NCBI RefSeq assembly: GCF_002154725.1
Contig: NZ_MTAW01000169.1
Span: 1 to 64,000, forward strand
Direction: 5' to 3'
Length of the DNA stretch: 64,000 nt
From: Nostoc sp. 106C
GTDB taxonomy: Bacteria > Cyanobacteriota > Cyanobacteriia > Cyanobacteriales > Nostocaceae
Positions 23,360-32,672 of this stretch are shown here, piece after piece (position 1 is the first letter of the stretch; the number at the start of each line of letters is the position of its first letter). The notes beneath the pieces were generated by a model that was not told where the DNA came from, made no database searches, and saw only the letters and a program-made list of their open reading frames with translations. The position numbers and the translations under genes were made by a program.

Positions 23360-24226
23360 ATGAGAAATAAACTTTTTACTACTTTCCTTGCTGCTGTTAC
23401 TTTAGGAGGTAGTATTTTATCTGGGAATGCTTCTGCAAGTGCGTTTGATATCAAAAGTCGAGACCAAGCTCCAGATGAATTCAAAAATATCATCCAAGAT
23501 TTTCGAGCTTTTGTTGGTGAAGAAGGTAACACTTTAAGTCCTGAAACAATTCAGGCAAAACAAGTAGATCTTTCTAAATTAGAACTTAAATTTGCTCATG
23601 ATGTAAACGTCTTCTTTATCGGCGAAACAGCTGGAGGATATCGCAACCGCCTAGATTTTACTGCGACTGGCTCTACAGTAGCTTCAGGTAAAATCTTTGG
23701 TGATACTTCTTGTAGTACGACAGATACAATCGCCAATTTTAGTAAATTTTGTCCAAATCCCAATGACCCGTTAGCAAATAAAGTTGCACCTGACAAACCT
23801 TTGAACGTGGGTGACTGGGCGAATATAGGCTCCATGAGTGCTGGTACGAAATTGGACTTCTTGTTGCGTGCCAATGATATTAATGGTGGTATCTCTGGTA
23901 CAGATAAAAATGGAAATACAGTCGCAGGTGTTTGGAGTTTAAATACAGCTTTAAACCCAGATGGTTTGCAGCACGCTGTTGCTTATTACTATAAAGACTT
24001 CCTCGTATTCGGTTTTGAAGACTTATGGGGAGGTGGTGACAAAGACTATAACGATACAGTGTTCGCCATCGATATTGGTAAAGACAACGCCCGTTATGTT
24101 GCTGGTATTACTCCTGTACCAGAACCTTCTGCAACTATGGCATTATTTGGTATTGGTGCACTAGGCTTTTTTACAACTCGTCGTCGCCGTAAGGTTTCAG
24201 TTGTTAAAGTTGATTCCGCGCTTTGA
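23360..24226 (+). CDS. Secreted DUF4114 protein with PEP-CTERM sorting signal
   Basis: 288 residues: a signal peptide (basic MRNK, hydrophobic LFTTFLAAVTLGGSIL), a central domain ending in the DUF4114 hallmark (FGFEDLWGGGDKDYNDTVFAID), and a C-terminal VPEPSATMALFGIGAL helix followed by RRRR. The PEP-CTERM tail directs processing by an exosortase at the envelope, so the product is probably surface-bound or released with extracellular polymer. Its last 23 bp overlap the convergent DUF58 gene. Confidence 0.92.
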   Translation: MRNKLFTTFLAAVTLGGSILSGNASASAFDIKSRDQAPDEFKNIIQDFRAFVGEEGNTLSPETIQAKQVDLSKLELKFAHDVNVFFIGETAGGYRNRLDFTATGSTVASGKIFGDTSCSTTDTIANFSKFCPNPNDPLANKVAPDKPLNVGDWANIGSMSAGTKLDFLLRANDINGGISGTDKNGNTVAGVWSLNTALNPDGLQHAVAYYYKDFLVFGFEDLWGGGDKDYNDTVFAIDIGKDNARYVAGITPVPEPSATMALFGIGALGFFTTRRRRKVSVVKVDSAL

Positions 24227-25526
24227 GTTGCAAATATCGTTCAACCAAATGATCTGTAATTTGATGTGCTGGTGCATCAAGCACCAACACTCCTTTTTGT
24301 TTTAATTGGGCAAATGCAACTTGTCGCTGTGCTAATAAATCTAAAGCTACTGCCCGGACATAAGTATTTGTCACATCTTCAGTAAAGGTATATGCTCGAC
24401 GATCAACTTGTGGATCTCGGAGTGTGACGCAAAATGGCAGGTAACGGGGCACTAGTCGAGAAAGGGCGGCGAGGAGTTCGGTGGAGGCGGTGACATCAAC
24501 TATGTCGGTAATTAATACTACTAGTGCCCGGCGACTTTGCTGCTGGACAAAATTGGTTACTGCTCCTAAATAATCAGATTCCAGCAATACTGGTTGAATG
24601 GGAGTCAGCCGATCAATTAATTGCGTAAGATGATTTTGACCGCGTTCGGGAGGAATCCATGTATGCATTTGGCGGTCAAATACACCGACTCCGACGCGAT
24701 CGCCTCGGTGTAATCCTGCTAAAGCTAAGGACAAAGTTGCATTTAACCCCCAGTCAAATCGCTGCAATCCCTGCACTTTTGCTGTCATTAACCTTCCGCG
24801 ATCGAGCAAAATCACCAAAGTTTGCTCTTGTTCTGGTTCTAAAACCCTTACCAATGGTGCTGTATTGCCATAGGCCCCGACTCGACGGGCAGTAGCTTTC
24901 CAATCAATCAAGCGTAAATCATCACCAGTGCGATAGTTACGCAGTTCGGCAAACTCTGTACCAATACCCATGCGGCGTTGACGGATCGATCCAGATGATT
25001 GTAGTGCTAAACGAATTGAAAGCGATCGCAACCCTACTAAATCTGGATAAACTTTCACTTCCTGATTTTGAGGAATCTGCCAATCATCCCAAGCTAATTC
25101 CCATAAACCCATCTGTCGCACCTGAATTTTTCCCCAAGAAAATTCTCCTCGCTGTGTTGGGTGAACTGTATATGTCAATTTCTGAGTACTGTTCATCGCT
25201 ACAGTAGTACTTAGTTTCGATGTAGAAACACCAAAGCCTGTGGGGTAGTAGTCACGGATTTGAATGGCAGCATTGGCATTCCCCGATTTTACCGTTAGTA
25301 CAACTGGGTTATCTCGACCAATAGACAATCTCGATGGGATTTCGCGAGTAATTTGCACGCGATCGCGTCTCACCCGCAAACCATCGACAATCATCAATGC
25401 GAAGATGAGGGTATCAAATAAAAGTGCGATCGCAATGCTTGCCGGAATACCGAAAAACATGGCTAAAATCGGGGCGATCGCAATTCCGATAACTAATAAT
25501 AAATAGACTCTATTTGCTGGAACCAT
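24204..25526 (-). CDS. DUF58 domain protein
   Basis: 440 residues: two N-terminal membrane helices (VYLLLVIGIAIAPILAMFFG and following), a beta-rich middle, the DUF58 signature FAELRNYRTGDDLRLIDWKATARR and a VWA-like region (TLVILLDRGRLMTA, ALVVLITDIVD). Partner of MoxR ATPases in a chaperone-like membrane system of unknown client. It belongs to the minus-strand group with CPBP protease, MoxR, DUF4350 and DUF4129 genes. Confidence 0.92.
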   Translation of the reverse strand: MVPANRVYLLLVIGIAIAPILAMFFGIPASIAIALLFDTLIFALMIVDGLRVRRDRVQITREIPSRLSIGRDNPVVLTVKSGNANAAIQIRDYYPTGFGVSTSKLSTTVAMNSTQKLTYTVHPTQRGEFSWGKIQVRQMGLWELAWDDWQIPQNQEVKVYPDLVGLRSLSIRLALQSSGSIRQRRMGIGTEFAELRNYRTGDDLRLIDWKATARRVGAYGNTAPLVRVLEPEQEQTLVILLDRGRLMTAKVQGLQRFDWGLNATLSLALAGLHRGDRVGVGVFDRQMHTWIPPERGQNHLTQLIDRLTPIQPVLLESDYLGAVTNFVQQQSRRALVVLITDIVDVTASTELLAALSRLVPRYLPFCVTLRDPQVDRRAYTFTEDVTNTYVRAVALDLLAQRQVAFAQLKQKGVLVLDAPAHQITDHLVERYLQLKARNQL

Positions 25527-25572
25527 TGTTCAAAGTATTAAGAATAATTTTATTTCTATAAATTTTATATTT

Positions 25573-26130
25573 TTATGTATTTAGTTTTTCATAGCCACCA
25601 AAGAATAGTAGCCAGACTACTACAATTACCCAATGCATCACAACTGAGGGCCATAGAGAGCCACTTTGGAAATAAGCAATAGTACAAACAATTCCTAAAA
25701 ATGCTGCCTGTAATAAGAAAACTGGATTCATAAATGTTGGGAATCCAGCGGGATATGCTGTTAAAGCATTTAGAGGATGGTAAACGATAAAAATTACTAA
25801 ACTTATACCTCCCCACAGCCATTTTTTATTTCTTGAAACATCTTCTGTGACATGAGGCAGTAGTAAAACTCGAAAAAATAACTCCTCTGTGATTGCTGGT
25901 GTAAATAAGCAAATTGCTAAAATTTTAATACTTTCTTCTATTTTAAATTGCCCAAAACCAAACTTTAGAAACCCCAGATATAGACCAAATGGCAAAGAAA
26001 TTACTGTATAAAATAATAATAATCTTACTACTGTGTTCAACCAAAAACTAGGAGCAGGAATTGTTGTTATTGCTTTCTTCAGACGATGTATTATCTTTAA
26101 ATTGAGTAACCTATTCAGATTGTTTCGCAT
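25573..26130 (-). CDS. CPBP family intramembrane metalloprotease
   Basis: 185 residues, about six membrane helices, with the catalytic motif EELFFR, the downstream FIVYHPLNA and MHWVIVVVW His motifs typical of CPBP (Abi/CAAX-protease-related) proteins. Overlaps the upstream gene by 20 bp, indicating translational coupling. Substrate unknown; placement within a MoxR-DUF58 group is unusual enough to suggest a role in the same membrane process. Confidence 0.9.
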   Translation of the reverse strand: MRNNLNRLLNLKIIHRLKKAITTIPAPSFWLNTVVRLLLFYTVISLPFGLYLGFLKFGFGQFKIEESIKILAICLFTPAITEELFFRVLLLPHVTEDVSRNKKWLWGGISLVIFIVYHPLNALTAYPAGFPTFMNPVFLLQAAFLGIVCTIAYFQSGSLWPSVVMHWVIVVVWLLFFGGYEKLNT

Positions 26131-26788
26131 TTGGCTGGGGACTTAATTCAGTATTTGAGGGGTTTGGACTAACATTTAAATTTGAGCTAGGACTGACAAG
26201 AGGCGATTCTTCACCTGCGCGTAAAATTGCCTTTTCATATTGCCTAACAACCTCTTGAAATTCAGCAGGTTCAGTGACGCTATAATTGAGCCTAATTAGC
26301 AAAGCTCGACCATCAGCTGCTAAACTTTGATGAAAAGTAGACCATCGATCCACTGGAATTACAGATCGAATAGAGACTAAACTAGCAGCAAAACCTCCTA
26401 AAAAAGCTCTGATTTTGACATCATCTATTACTGAAACAATTAAAGTTGTCATTAAAGTTCCAAACAAGATGAGCAGATTCCAGTACCAATTTAAATTACT
26501 GGAAGCTTCATATTTCCCAATAAGATTTTTACAAATATCGCGTTTCAAGTTTTCTAAAGTTTCTTTATTTACAGGATAATTACTTCCTAAAAAAGGCGAT
26601 GGCTTAGGGGATGGCACTCTTAATGGCGAAGGTGCTGGTAAGGGTGAAGAAATACATTGATTTACAGCTTGATTTTGAGCAGTTTTTTGTCTGGTAATTA
26701 AAACAATAGTTAAAATAATTAAAATACTCACAATAGCTCCAGAAATCAAAATTAGATAACGCCGATTCTGTAGTTTTCTTTCATTCAT
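26111..26788 (-). CDS. Membrane protein of unknown function with Pro/Ser-rich linkers
   Basis: 225 residues. An N-terminal membrane helix (YLILISGAIVSILIILTIVLI), a Pro/Ser-rich linker (SSPLPAPSPLRVPSPKPSP), two further helices around 125-165 and a Pro/Ser/Asn-rich C-terminus. The topology suggests a scaffold protein. It lies between moxR and the CPBP protease gene, overlapping the latter, so it is part of the operon. No family recognised. Confidence 0.7.
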   Translation of the reverse strand: MNERKLQNRRYLILISGAIVSILIILTIVLITRQKTAQNQAVNQCISSPLPAPSPLRVPSPKPSPFLGSNYPVNKETLENLKRDICKNLIGKYEASSNLNWYWNLLILFGTLMTTLIVSVIDDVKIRAFLGGFAASLVSIRSVIPVDRWSTFHQSLAADGRALLIRLNYSVTEPAEFQEVVRQYEKAILRAGEESPLVSPSSNLNVSPNPSNTELSPQPNAKQSE

Positions 26789-26824
26789 AAGGCTGTCTTG
26801 TATTTACTTATTTATCCTCATCCT

Positions 26825-27775
26825 TCATCGAGGAACTGAAACTTGATTGATTACCGACGCAATTACTGCATCAATTTGTAAACCATCCAGCATTGCTTCT
26901 GGTTTGAGAATTAGGCGATGACGCAGCAATGGCGATGCAACGGCTTTAATATCATCTGGCGTCACAAAATTCCTTCCTGCTAACCATGCAGCTGCTTGAG
27001 ATGTCTGCAACCAAGCACCAGCTGCGCGTGGCGATGCACCCAAAGCTAATTCGGGATGTTGGCGTGATGTTTTTACCAACGCGAGAAGATAATCAATAAT
27101 TGCTTCAGATACCTTAACTTCTTTGACTGCTTGCCGCGCCTGCAAAATTTCGTTTACTGTTGCTATGGGTTTGAGACGATCAATATCCCCACGTCGCGCA
27201 GCAAAACCTGCCTGACGATTGAGTAACATTTGCTTTTCCGCAGCTTGATCGGGATAATCTACGGCTAATTTGAATAAAAACCTATCTAGTTGCGCTTCTG
27301 GTAAGGGATAAGTGCCCTCAAATTCTAGAGGATTTTGTGTGGCAATTACCCAAAATAATTCTGGCAAGGGCAAACTTTCACCATCTAGAGTTACCTGCAT
27401 TTCTTCCATTGCTTCTAACAGAGCCGCTTGTGTTTTAGGGGGAGTGCGGTTAATTTCATCTGCTAGTAATACTTCAGTAAAAACTGGACCTTTTTTTAAA
27501 GTAAAACTGCGACTATTCAAATCAAAAATATTTGTACCAGTAATATCTGATGGTAATACATCTGGTGTTAATTGAATCCGGCGAAACTCTGCTTTAATTA
27601 ATTGTGCCAACACTTTTACTAAAAGTGTTTTACCAGTTCCTGGTACTCCTTCTAAAATTATGTGCCCACCTGCTAGCAGAGCTACTAGTAGCTGTTGTAC
27701 AAGGCTGGATTGTCCTACAATTATTTGGTTAAGCCCTTTCCCAAGACGAATTAAAATAGAATGGATTTCGCTCAT
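26825..27775 (-). CDS. MoxR-family AAA+ ATPase
   Basis: 316 residues with Walker A EGVPGTGKTLL, Walker B VLLADEINRTPPKTQ, sensor I WVIATQNPLEFEGTYPLPEA and the arginine finger region QLDRFLFK, all standard for MoxR. These ATPases act as chaperones for membrane or secreted complexes together with DUF58/VWA proteins. It is flanked by the DUF4350 gene upstream and the DUF58 group downstream. Confidence 0.95.
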   Translation of the reverse strand: MSEIHSILIRLGKGLNQIIVGQSSLVQQLLVALLAGGHIILEGVPGTGKTLLVKVLAQLIKAEFRRIQLTPDVLPSDITGTNIFDLNSRSFTLKKGPVFTEVLLADEINRTPPKTQAALLEAMEEMQVTLDGESLPLPELFWVIATQNPLEFEGTYPLPEAQLDRFLFKLAVDYPDQAAEKQMLLNRQAGFAARRGDIDRLKPIATVNEILQARQAVKEVKVSEAIIDYLLALVKTSRQHPELALGASPRAAGAWLQTSQAAAWLAGRNFVTPDDIKAVASPLLRHRLILKPEAMLDGLQIDAVIASVINQVSVPR

Positions 27776-27835
27776 ATTGGGTTACAAAATATTTACGCAA
27801 AGTCGCAAATTAGCGAGATCGAAAATCTCAAAAAC

Positions 27836-28927
27836 TTAATTTGGGATTTTTTTTATAGTTCGCCATTGCCCCAACCAGCTTAACAGTTCTCGTTCACTCA
27901 TAGGTCGTTTTTGCGATCGCCGCTTTAAAAGTGTAGCTAGTTCAACAGAATTACTACCTGTTTTCTCAACCCAGATATCAATCAAAGCTTGGGGTTCTAG
28001 TAAAATTTCACCTAATCCTAAAGCCTTTTGTAGTTGTAGTTGTTCTTCTTTACCTACCATCTCTACAACAAAATCGCTGCATTCAGCTTTTTGTAAGACT
28101 CCTGCCAAAGCTTGGATATATGCTTCGCTGTTATCTAAAACAGGTGTCTCTAAAGCTAGTGGTTTACCAAAGCGGCGATTTTTCGCCCAAATTAGGACTA
28201 GTAGCAAGACAGCTATCTGCAATAAAGCCGCAATTAAGGGTTGATGAGCAAAATAACTAAATAAGTCGTCTTTACCTTCTTTTTTTCGCACATCAGCATC
28301 TTTATAGCCATGAATGTATTCATCAACAAAGATGGCGTTATTTTGTTTGCTGACTAAATCTGCAAGAAATTTAAAATTACTTAAATAATCTTGATAAGCA
28401 TTGGCTGCTAAATAGGGAGTTGTCGAAAAAATAACTTTTCCTTTGCCATACTTTTCCTGCCAAACTACAGCACCAAAGCGATCGCCTAAAGAAACTTCTT
28501 CTTTATTAGCTTTCTGGTAGCGTCTGCCTGTAGCAATCTTAACATCGCCAAAGGGCGATTTTTGCATAGTGTTAAAGTCTGCTGCCGTTGTTTGGTAACG
28601 CACGCCCAAAATTACCAAGTTATTACCTTTTTCTATCCATGCGCGTTTTTCTGGATTTACAACTGGTGGATTGAGATTGCTGTTCACTTGTAGCAAGGTA
28701 ACTGGGCTTTTCTGTGCTTTGATATCATCCCAAGGCTTTTGCCAGCGCTTGATTGAAGTTCCTTGCTCTTGCATAAAAGCATACCAAGCACCATAGCCAT
28801 CCGCAGCACGGTTATAGGTGGAACCATTACTGATTGTGGTGTTTTTGGGAGCCGCTATCAAGCTTACTAAAATGATGACCGCCAGAGCGATCGCTCCCAG
28901 CCAAGCCAAGCGGTTTGAACGCTTCAT
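27836..28927 (-). CDS. DUF4350 domain membrane protein
   Basis: 363 residues: N-terminal membrane helix (WLGAIALAVIILVSLIA), an extracytoplasmic DUF4350 domain (GYGAWYAFMQEQG, VILGVRYQ, GKGKVIFSTTPYLAAN, FVDEYIHGY), a second helix (LIAALLQIAVLLLVLIWAK) and a cytoplasmic tail. A standard member of MoxR-DUF58-DUF4129 operons. Its usual neighbour, the DUF4129 gene, is 1.25 kb away, separated by the toxin-antitoxin pair. Confidence 0.88.
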   Translation of the reverse strand: MKRSNRLAWLGAIALAVIILVSLIAAPKNTTISNGSTYNRAADGYGAWYAFMQEQGTSIKRWQKPWDDIKAQKSPVTLLQVNSNLNPPVVNPEKRAWIEKGNNLVILGVRYQTTAADFNTMQKSPFGDVKIATGRRYQKANKEEVSLGDRFGAVVWQEKYGKGKVIFSTTPYLAANAYQDYLSNFKFLADLVSKQNNAIFVDEYIHGYKDADVRKKEGKDDLFSYFAHQPLIAALLQIAVLLLVLIWAKNRRFGKPLALETPVLDNSEAYIQALAGVLQKAECSDFVVEMVGKEEQLQLQKALGLGEILLEPQALIDIWVEKTGSNSVELATLLKRRSQKRPMSERELLSWLGQWRTIKKIPN

Positions 28928-29002
28928 TTAATGTACAGCTTTATACTGAATTTATGGATATTGTAGATAGTAATCCAGTAAAGAACTGCTAGCCAAGATT
29001 AT

Positions 29003-29524
29003 TTATACGTCCGAACTGAACTGTCGGGCAACAATCGCCATCGGCAGGTACAGCCGTCGCAGCTGCCCAGGAAGCGGTGCAAATCCATGATGTTCATAAA
29101 AAGCCCGCGCCCGATCATCTTTTGCATCTACTACTACCGCTATTGATGCGATTTCACTCATCAGGCTGCGCCGCAGCGCATCTACAAGCAAGAATGCCCC
29201 TAACCCTTGCCTCTGATAGCGTTCATCAATAGCAAGCCGACCTAGCAATGTTGCTGGCACAAGCGGATACTTCGGCAGCCTCGCTCTTATTGCTGTCGGC
29301 AAGTCTTCTACTTGAATTGATGTGGCTGCTAGTGTGTAGTAGCCTGCTATCCGGTCTGCGTCGATATCATACAGCACAAACGGTGTTGCTACATAACGCC
29401 GCAAATCCTGACTTGCCTGTTCTCGTAAATAACGATTAAGGGCTTCGATTCCACTTTGGAAATCTGCCCGATTATGCTGGGAGTTCAACAACTCAATGGT
29501 ATACGCAAAAGCCGGGATACTCAC
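29003..29524 (-). CDS. GNAT acetyltransferase toxin (TacT-like)
   Basis: 173 residues with the GNAT acetyl-CoA site (LGRLAIDERYQRQGLGAFLL) and the C-terminal DRARAFYEHHGF, and the TacT-like N-terminus (LNRYLREQASQDLRRYV). Such toxins acetylate aminoacyl-tRNA and are paired with DUF1778 antitoxins. Starts within the last 4 bp of the antitoxin gene (ATGA overlap), the usual order antitoxin-toxin. Target tRNA cannot be told from sequence. Confidence 0.9.
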   Translation of the reverse strand: MSIPAFAYTIELLNSQHNRADFQSGIEALNRYLREQASQDLRRYVATPFVLYDIDADRIAGYYTLAATSIQVEDLPTAIRARLPKYPLVPATLLGRLAIDERYQRQGLGAFLLVDALRRSLMSEIASIAVVVDAKDDRARAFYEHHGFAPLPGQLRRLYLPMAIVARQFSSDV

Positions 29525-29838
29525 GTTATCCCCATACTTTCCTTATAACGGCGTATAGCTCGCACCAGTGGTTCATCAGGCTGAATTTCAGGAGGATTGA
29601 GGAGAGAATTGATAAACGCCAGACTATCTTCCCGACTAAGTTTGATGATGGTGTGTTCTTCAATCGTTCGTAATGCGGCTTCTTGAGCATGACTCACCAC
29701 AAAATCGGTGAGAGTTCTGCCTTCCAAATCTGCCGCCCGCTGCAACAATTCCTTTTGCTCGCTAGTAAGGCGTGCTTCCAGACGCTCCGGTTTGCTACGT
29801 CTTTGTTCTGCTCTTTCCGAATTCTGCCTATTGGGCAT
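29521..29838 (-). CDS. DUF1778 (TacA-like) antitoxin
   Basis: 105 residues: N-terminal basic ribbon-helix-helix DNA-binding part (ERLEARLTSEQKELLQRAADL, GRTLTDFVV) and a C-terminal extension (LSREDSLAFINSLLNPPE) that would block the toxin active site. Overlaps the GNAT toxin gene by 4 bp. The N-terminal 20 residues (QNSERAEQRRSKPER) are a charged extension. It would repress its own promoter, consistent with the inverted repeat at 29874-29894. Confidence 0.9.
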   Translation of the reverse strand: MPNRQNSERAEQRRSKPERLEARLTSEQKELLQRAADLEGRTLTDFVVSHAQEAALRTIEEHTIIKLSREDSLAFINSLLNPPEIQPDEPLVRAIRRYKESMGIT

Positions 29839-30177
29839 AATGAGTGACTCTTTTTTTGCTCTCTATCTATTAGAGTACGGCTATAAGACGTACTACGTAA
29901 AGGTCATTTGTCATTAGTTATTTCTCCTCTGCTTCCTTGTCCCCCTCATTCCCACTCCCCAACCCTACTCCCTTTTCACCTGGATTAAGTTCTAATTGGC
30001 ATTGAACCGAGATGCCAAATTGCATTTCAAGGTAGATTTTGATCTGTAAAGTTTTAGTAAACTTACGTAGAAATACTGGAATTTTTCGTCGCGCTAGTAG
30101 AATATTTTGAAAATTTCTGTCAATTAGACAATAGAGAATTATTTCCGAGATTTAAAAAACCTACCCTTGAAAGAAAT
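29839..30177. other. Intergenic region between toxin-antitoxin pair and DUF4129 gene
   Basis: Contains the operator described at 29874-29894 and otherwise no gene. It probably includes the junction created when the toxin-antitoxin pair entered the MoxR-type operon; no direct repeats marking the junction were recognised. Confidence 0.4.
29874..29894 (-). promoter_or_regulatory. Inverted repeat in the toxin-antitoxin promoter
   Basis: AGTACG and CGTACT flank a 9-bp spacer with a TATA-like core on the minus strand (TCTTATAG), 36 bp upstream of the antitoxin start. A plausible operator for ribbon-helix-helix autoregulation. Confidence 0.5.
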
Positions 30178-30786
30178 CTACTCCCCTGCAATTTCTCGAT
30201 ACGCCTGCTGGCAATGCTCATAATTTTCGGGCAAAATCTCAGCATCGCCAAAACATAATTGTTCGTGAGTAGTAATTAAAGTTTCATAGGGCTGGATGGG
30301 CGTTACAGACGATCGCAGAAATTGCAAATATTCGCCATCAGTGCGGCTGGGTTGGTGGCGAACAACGCCAGTATCATGCAAGTGCTGCAATATTGCTTGA
30401 TATAAACAACGGCAAGCTTCTCGGTAATTACCCTGACGGTAAAATTCTTGCGATCGCGCCAACCACAAAGTAACGGATAACTCACTGGTAATCGTTGTTT
30501 TGCCAGTTGGAGTATGATTGCCTCTTCTATTCATCCAAGAATACACATAAGGACTGAATTCTCGCCACAATAACCACAGCAACCAAACCACGAATACACC
30601 TAGTACAAGCCAAAACAATAACTTCAGCAATTCACCTAGCCAAGGACTTATTGCCCAACGGGGCGGTAATCCTGGTAACGCTGATTCCAAGCGGGAAAAC
30701 TGATACTCTATCCATTCTCCAACTTGCTGTTGTAACTGAGAAATCTGCCAATCCCAGCTTGTTTTTTCAAAGGTGTCTGTGGGCAT
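30178..30786 (-). CDS. DUF4129 domain membrane protein
   Basis: 202 residues: one membrane helix (LLKLLFWLVLGVFVVWLLWLL) and a C-terminal DUF4129 domain (LARSQEFYRQGNYREACRCL, DGEYLQFLR, THEQLCFGDAEI). DUF4129 proteins accompany MoxR and DUF58 proteins, and this is the outermost gene of that minus-strand set. Transcription downstream would have to pass through the toxin-antitoxin pair to reach the DUF4350 gene. Confidence 0.88.
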   Translation of the reverse strand: MPTDTFEKTSWDWQISQLQQQVGEWIEYQFSRLESALPGLPPRWAISPWLGELLKLLFWLVLGVFVVWLLWLLWREFSPYVYSWMNRRGNHTPTGKTTITSELSVTLWLARSQEFYRQGNYREACRCLYQAILQHLHDTGVVRHQPSRTDGEYLQFLRSSVTPIQPYETLITTHEQLCFGDAEILPENYEHCQQAYREIAGE

Positions 30787-31017
30787 AGAAGATGATAGGG
30801 AGATGCGGAAAGAGGGACAAGGAGGAAATAACTGATGATTCTTGCCTATTGCCTTTTAACTAATGACAAATGACTAAGCTGATAAGCGCCTAAATCATAT
30901 ATTCTTCTGTTAGGGCTGTCCAGGGTCAAAAGTTCAAAGTCCAAGCTAGTATTTGACTCTGGACACTGGACTCTTGACAACCTGATCGCGAAATATACAA
31001 TTTAAATGCGTAACAGC

Positions 31018-31512
31018 TTATTGACCTTTGACTATTTTGTATTTGCTACTTTTTATCATGAGCCAACCAACGACAACAAGTAGCGCACCAAAGATGAGAA
31101 ATCCCAAATCCCAAGCTAACTGATTTGGCCCTGGTTTTACATGATGGATACCGAGAATTTGGTGATCGATTAGCCCTTCAACTACGTTGAACAATCCAAA
31201 ACCGAGAAGTATAGACCCGATAAAAGTTTGTGATGACCAAGGAACATCATCACGCCCGCCAGCCCGCCATAACAAGGCTATTCCCACCACAGTCAGCACC
31301 CAATCTAAGGCATGAAATAACCCGTCCCATACCATGTTCAAATCTATATTTGAGGTGCTGGTTAGCGGTCTAACATTACTTAACATATGATGCCATTGGA
31401 GAATTTGATGCAGCACAATGCCATCGATAAACCCTCCTAGACCTAAACCAAGGAAAATTCCAGCAGTAATTAGCGGTGTAGGTCGGTTAATGCTCTCACT
31501 TTTAGCCTCCAT
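31018..31512 (-). CDS. DUF2243 membrane protein
   Basis: About 164 residues with four membrane helices. Conserved GFIDGIVLHQILQWHHM and FNVVEGLIDHQILGIHHV, two related His-rich halves, define DUF2243. The conserved His pairs may bind metal. ATG 31512 preferred over 31524 because of GAGG 6 bp upstream. Function unknown; monocistronic. Confidence 0.88.
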   Translation of the reverse strand: MEAKSESINRPTPLITAGIFLGLGLGGFIDGIVLHQILQWHHMLSNVRPLTSTSNIDLNMVWDGLFHALDWVLTVVGIALLWRAGGRDDVPWSSQTFIGSILLGFGLFNVVEGLIDHQILGIHHVKPGPNQLAWDLGFLIFGALLVVVGWLMIKSSKYKIVKGQ

Positions 31513-31692
31513 ACTCAACCTCATAGACAGGCATTTTTACCACCATAGAATTTTTTGGCGAGCAATATCTTCTGTCTTGAGGCAAATGCTAGCGTTCTAT
31601 TTAAAGTGGACAATTTCCTGTTAGGGAGTCCTTGAAGACGCTAATTACCATATACAGGCATGATATAAGTTGATATTCAAGAGCATTTTCAA

Positions 31693-32178
31693 ATGACTAT
31701 TTACTTTTACAAGGTTTGGCAGCCTTATGGCTGTTTTTCTAACTTTTCTCCTCACGGAATTCAAATCCAAGGTACTTACTGGCCAACGGTTGAGCATTAT
31801 TACCAAGCACAAAAGTTTGTTGGCAGCATAGATGCGGTAATTATACCCGCGATCCATAACGCTCAAACGCCAGAAGAGGCTGCTGCTTTAGGCCGTTGTA
31901 GTACTCGCCAAATCCGTGCAGACTGGGAATTTGTCAAAACTCAAGTAATGCAAGAAGCTGTACTTAAAAAGTTTCTCACTCATGCTGAGATTCGAGATAT
32001 TCTCCTATCTACAGGCAATGAAATTTTAGTGGAAAACTCCCCAAAAGATTATTTCTGGGGCTGTGGTGCAAATAAAACTGGTCAAAACCATCTTGGTAAA
32101 GTTCTGATGAGTGTACGTGAAGAAATCCGCAAGTTATTATCTGTAACAGCAATTGCCGAAAAATACTTGCAGCATTAA
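31693..32178 (+). CDS. NADAR family protein (YbiA/DUF1768)
   Basis: 161 residues with family motifs FSNFSPHGI, WPTVEHYYQAQKF, LLSTGNEILVENSPKDYFWG and NHLGKVLM. NADAR proteins hydrolyse N-glycosidic bonds: YbiA-type enzymes remove toxic early riboflavin intermediates, and others reverse guanine ADP-ribosylation. No toxin partner (DarT) or riboflavin gene is next to it, so the housekeeping YbiA role is more likely. Good full length. Confidence 0.9.
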   Translation: MTIYFYKVWQPYGCFSNFSPHGIQIQGTYWPTVEHYYQAQKFVGSIDAVIIPAIHNAQTPEEAAALGRCSTRQIRADWEFVKTQVMQEAVLKKFLTHAEIRDILLSTGNEILVENSPKDYFWGCGANKTGQNHLGKVLMSVREEIRKLLSVTAIAEKYLQH

Positions 32179-32672
32179 TTACATTCTAAACTTAGTAATT
32201 TACAGCCAGAGGGGAATGTAGTTATTCCCCTGATTAAATAGGCTTTAACTCTATAGCGTTCGTGATATTTAATTATTTGTTAGAAAATAAAATTTTAGAT
32301 TTAATGTAAAGCTTTATACTAATTATAGAAAAAATTGTGAAATTTTTTAATTTGCATAATATTACCGTATACATCTCAAGATTTAAGGTTATAAAATTAA
32401 TTGTTTAATAATTAACTTTTTCTTAAGCATTTAGCTTTGAAACTTCAGAGTTTTCCGTAGGAAGTTCAGGTAAGCATGAGTTCGATAGACCTTTTCCATG
32501 CAGTCTTCCTCTTTCTCCGAAGAAAGAGAAGAGTAAAGCCAAGTTAGGGTTTTAAATATCTCCCTGACAAGGAGAAATTTCTGCAAAGAGGTTATATCAA
32601 ATTCAGCGAACAACTTTAATTAAGGAAAAGTTGAAGGTTATTTTTTATACATTAATTTAGTTTATATAACTA
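32179..32672. other. Intergenic region before the GAF histidine kinase
   Basis: AT-rich; contains the hairpin after NADAR and a palindrome-rich stretch near 32500-32530 (CTTTCTCCGAAGAAAG). Presumably the kinase promoter lies at 32600-32670. No gene seen. Confidence 0.4.
32210..32231 (+). terminator. Hairpin after the NADAR gene
   Basis: AGGGGAAT and ATTCCCCT with a 6-nt loop, 32 bp after the stop codon; no strong T-run. Confidence 0.5.
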
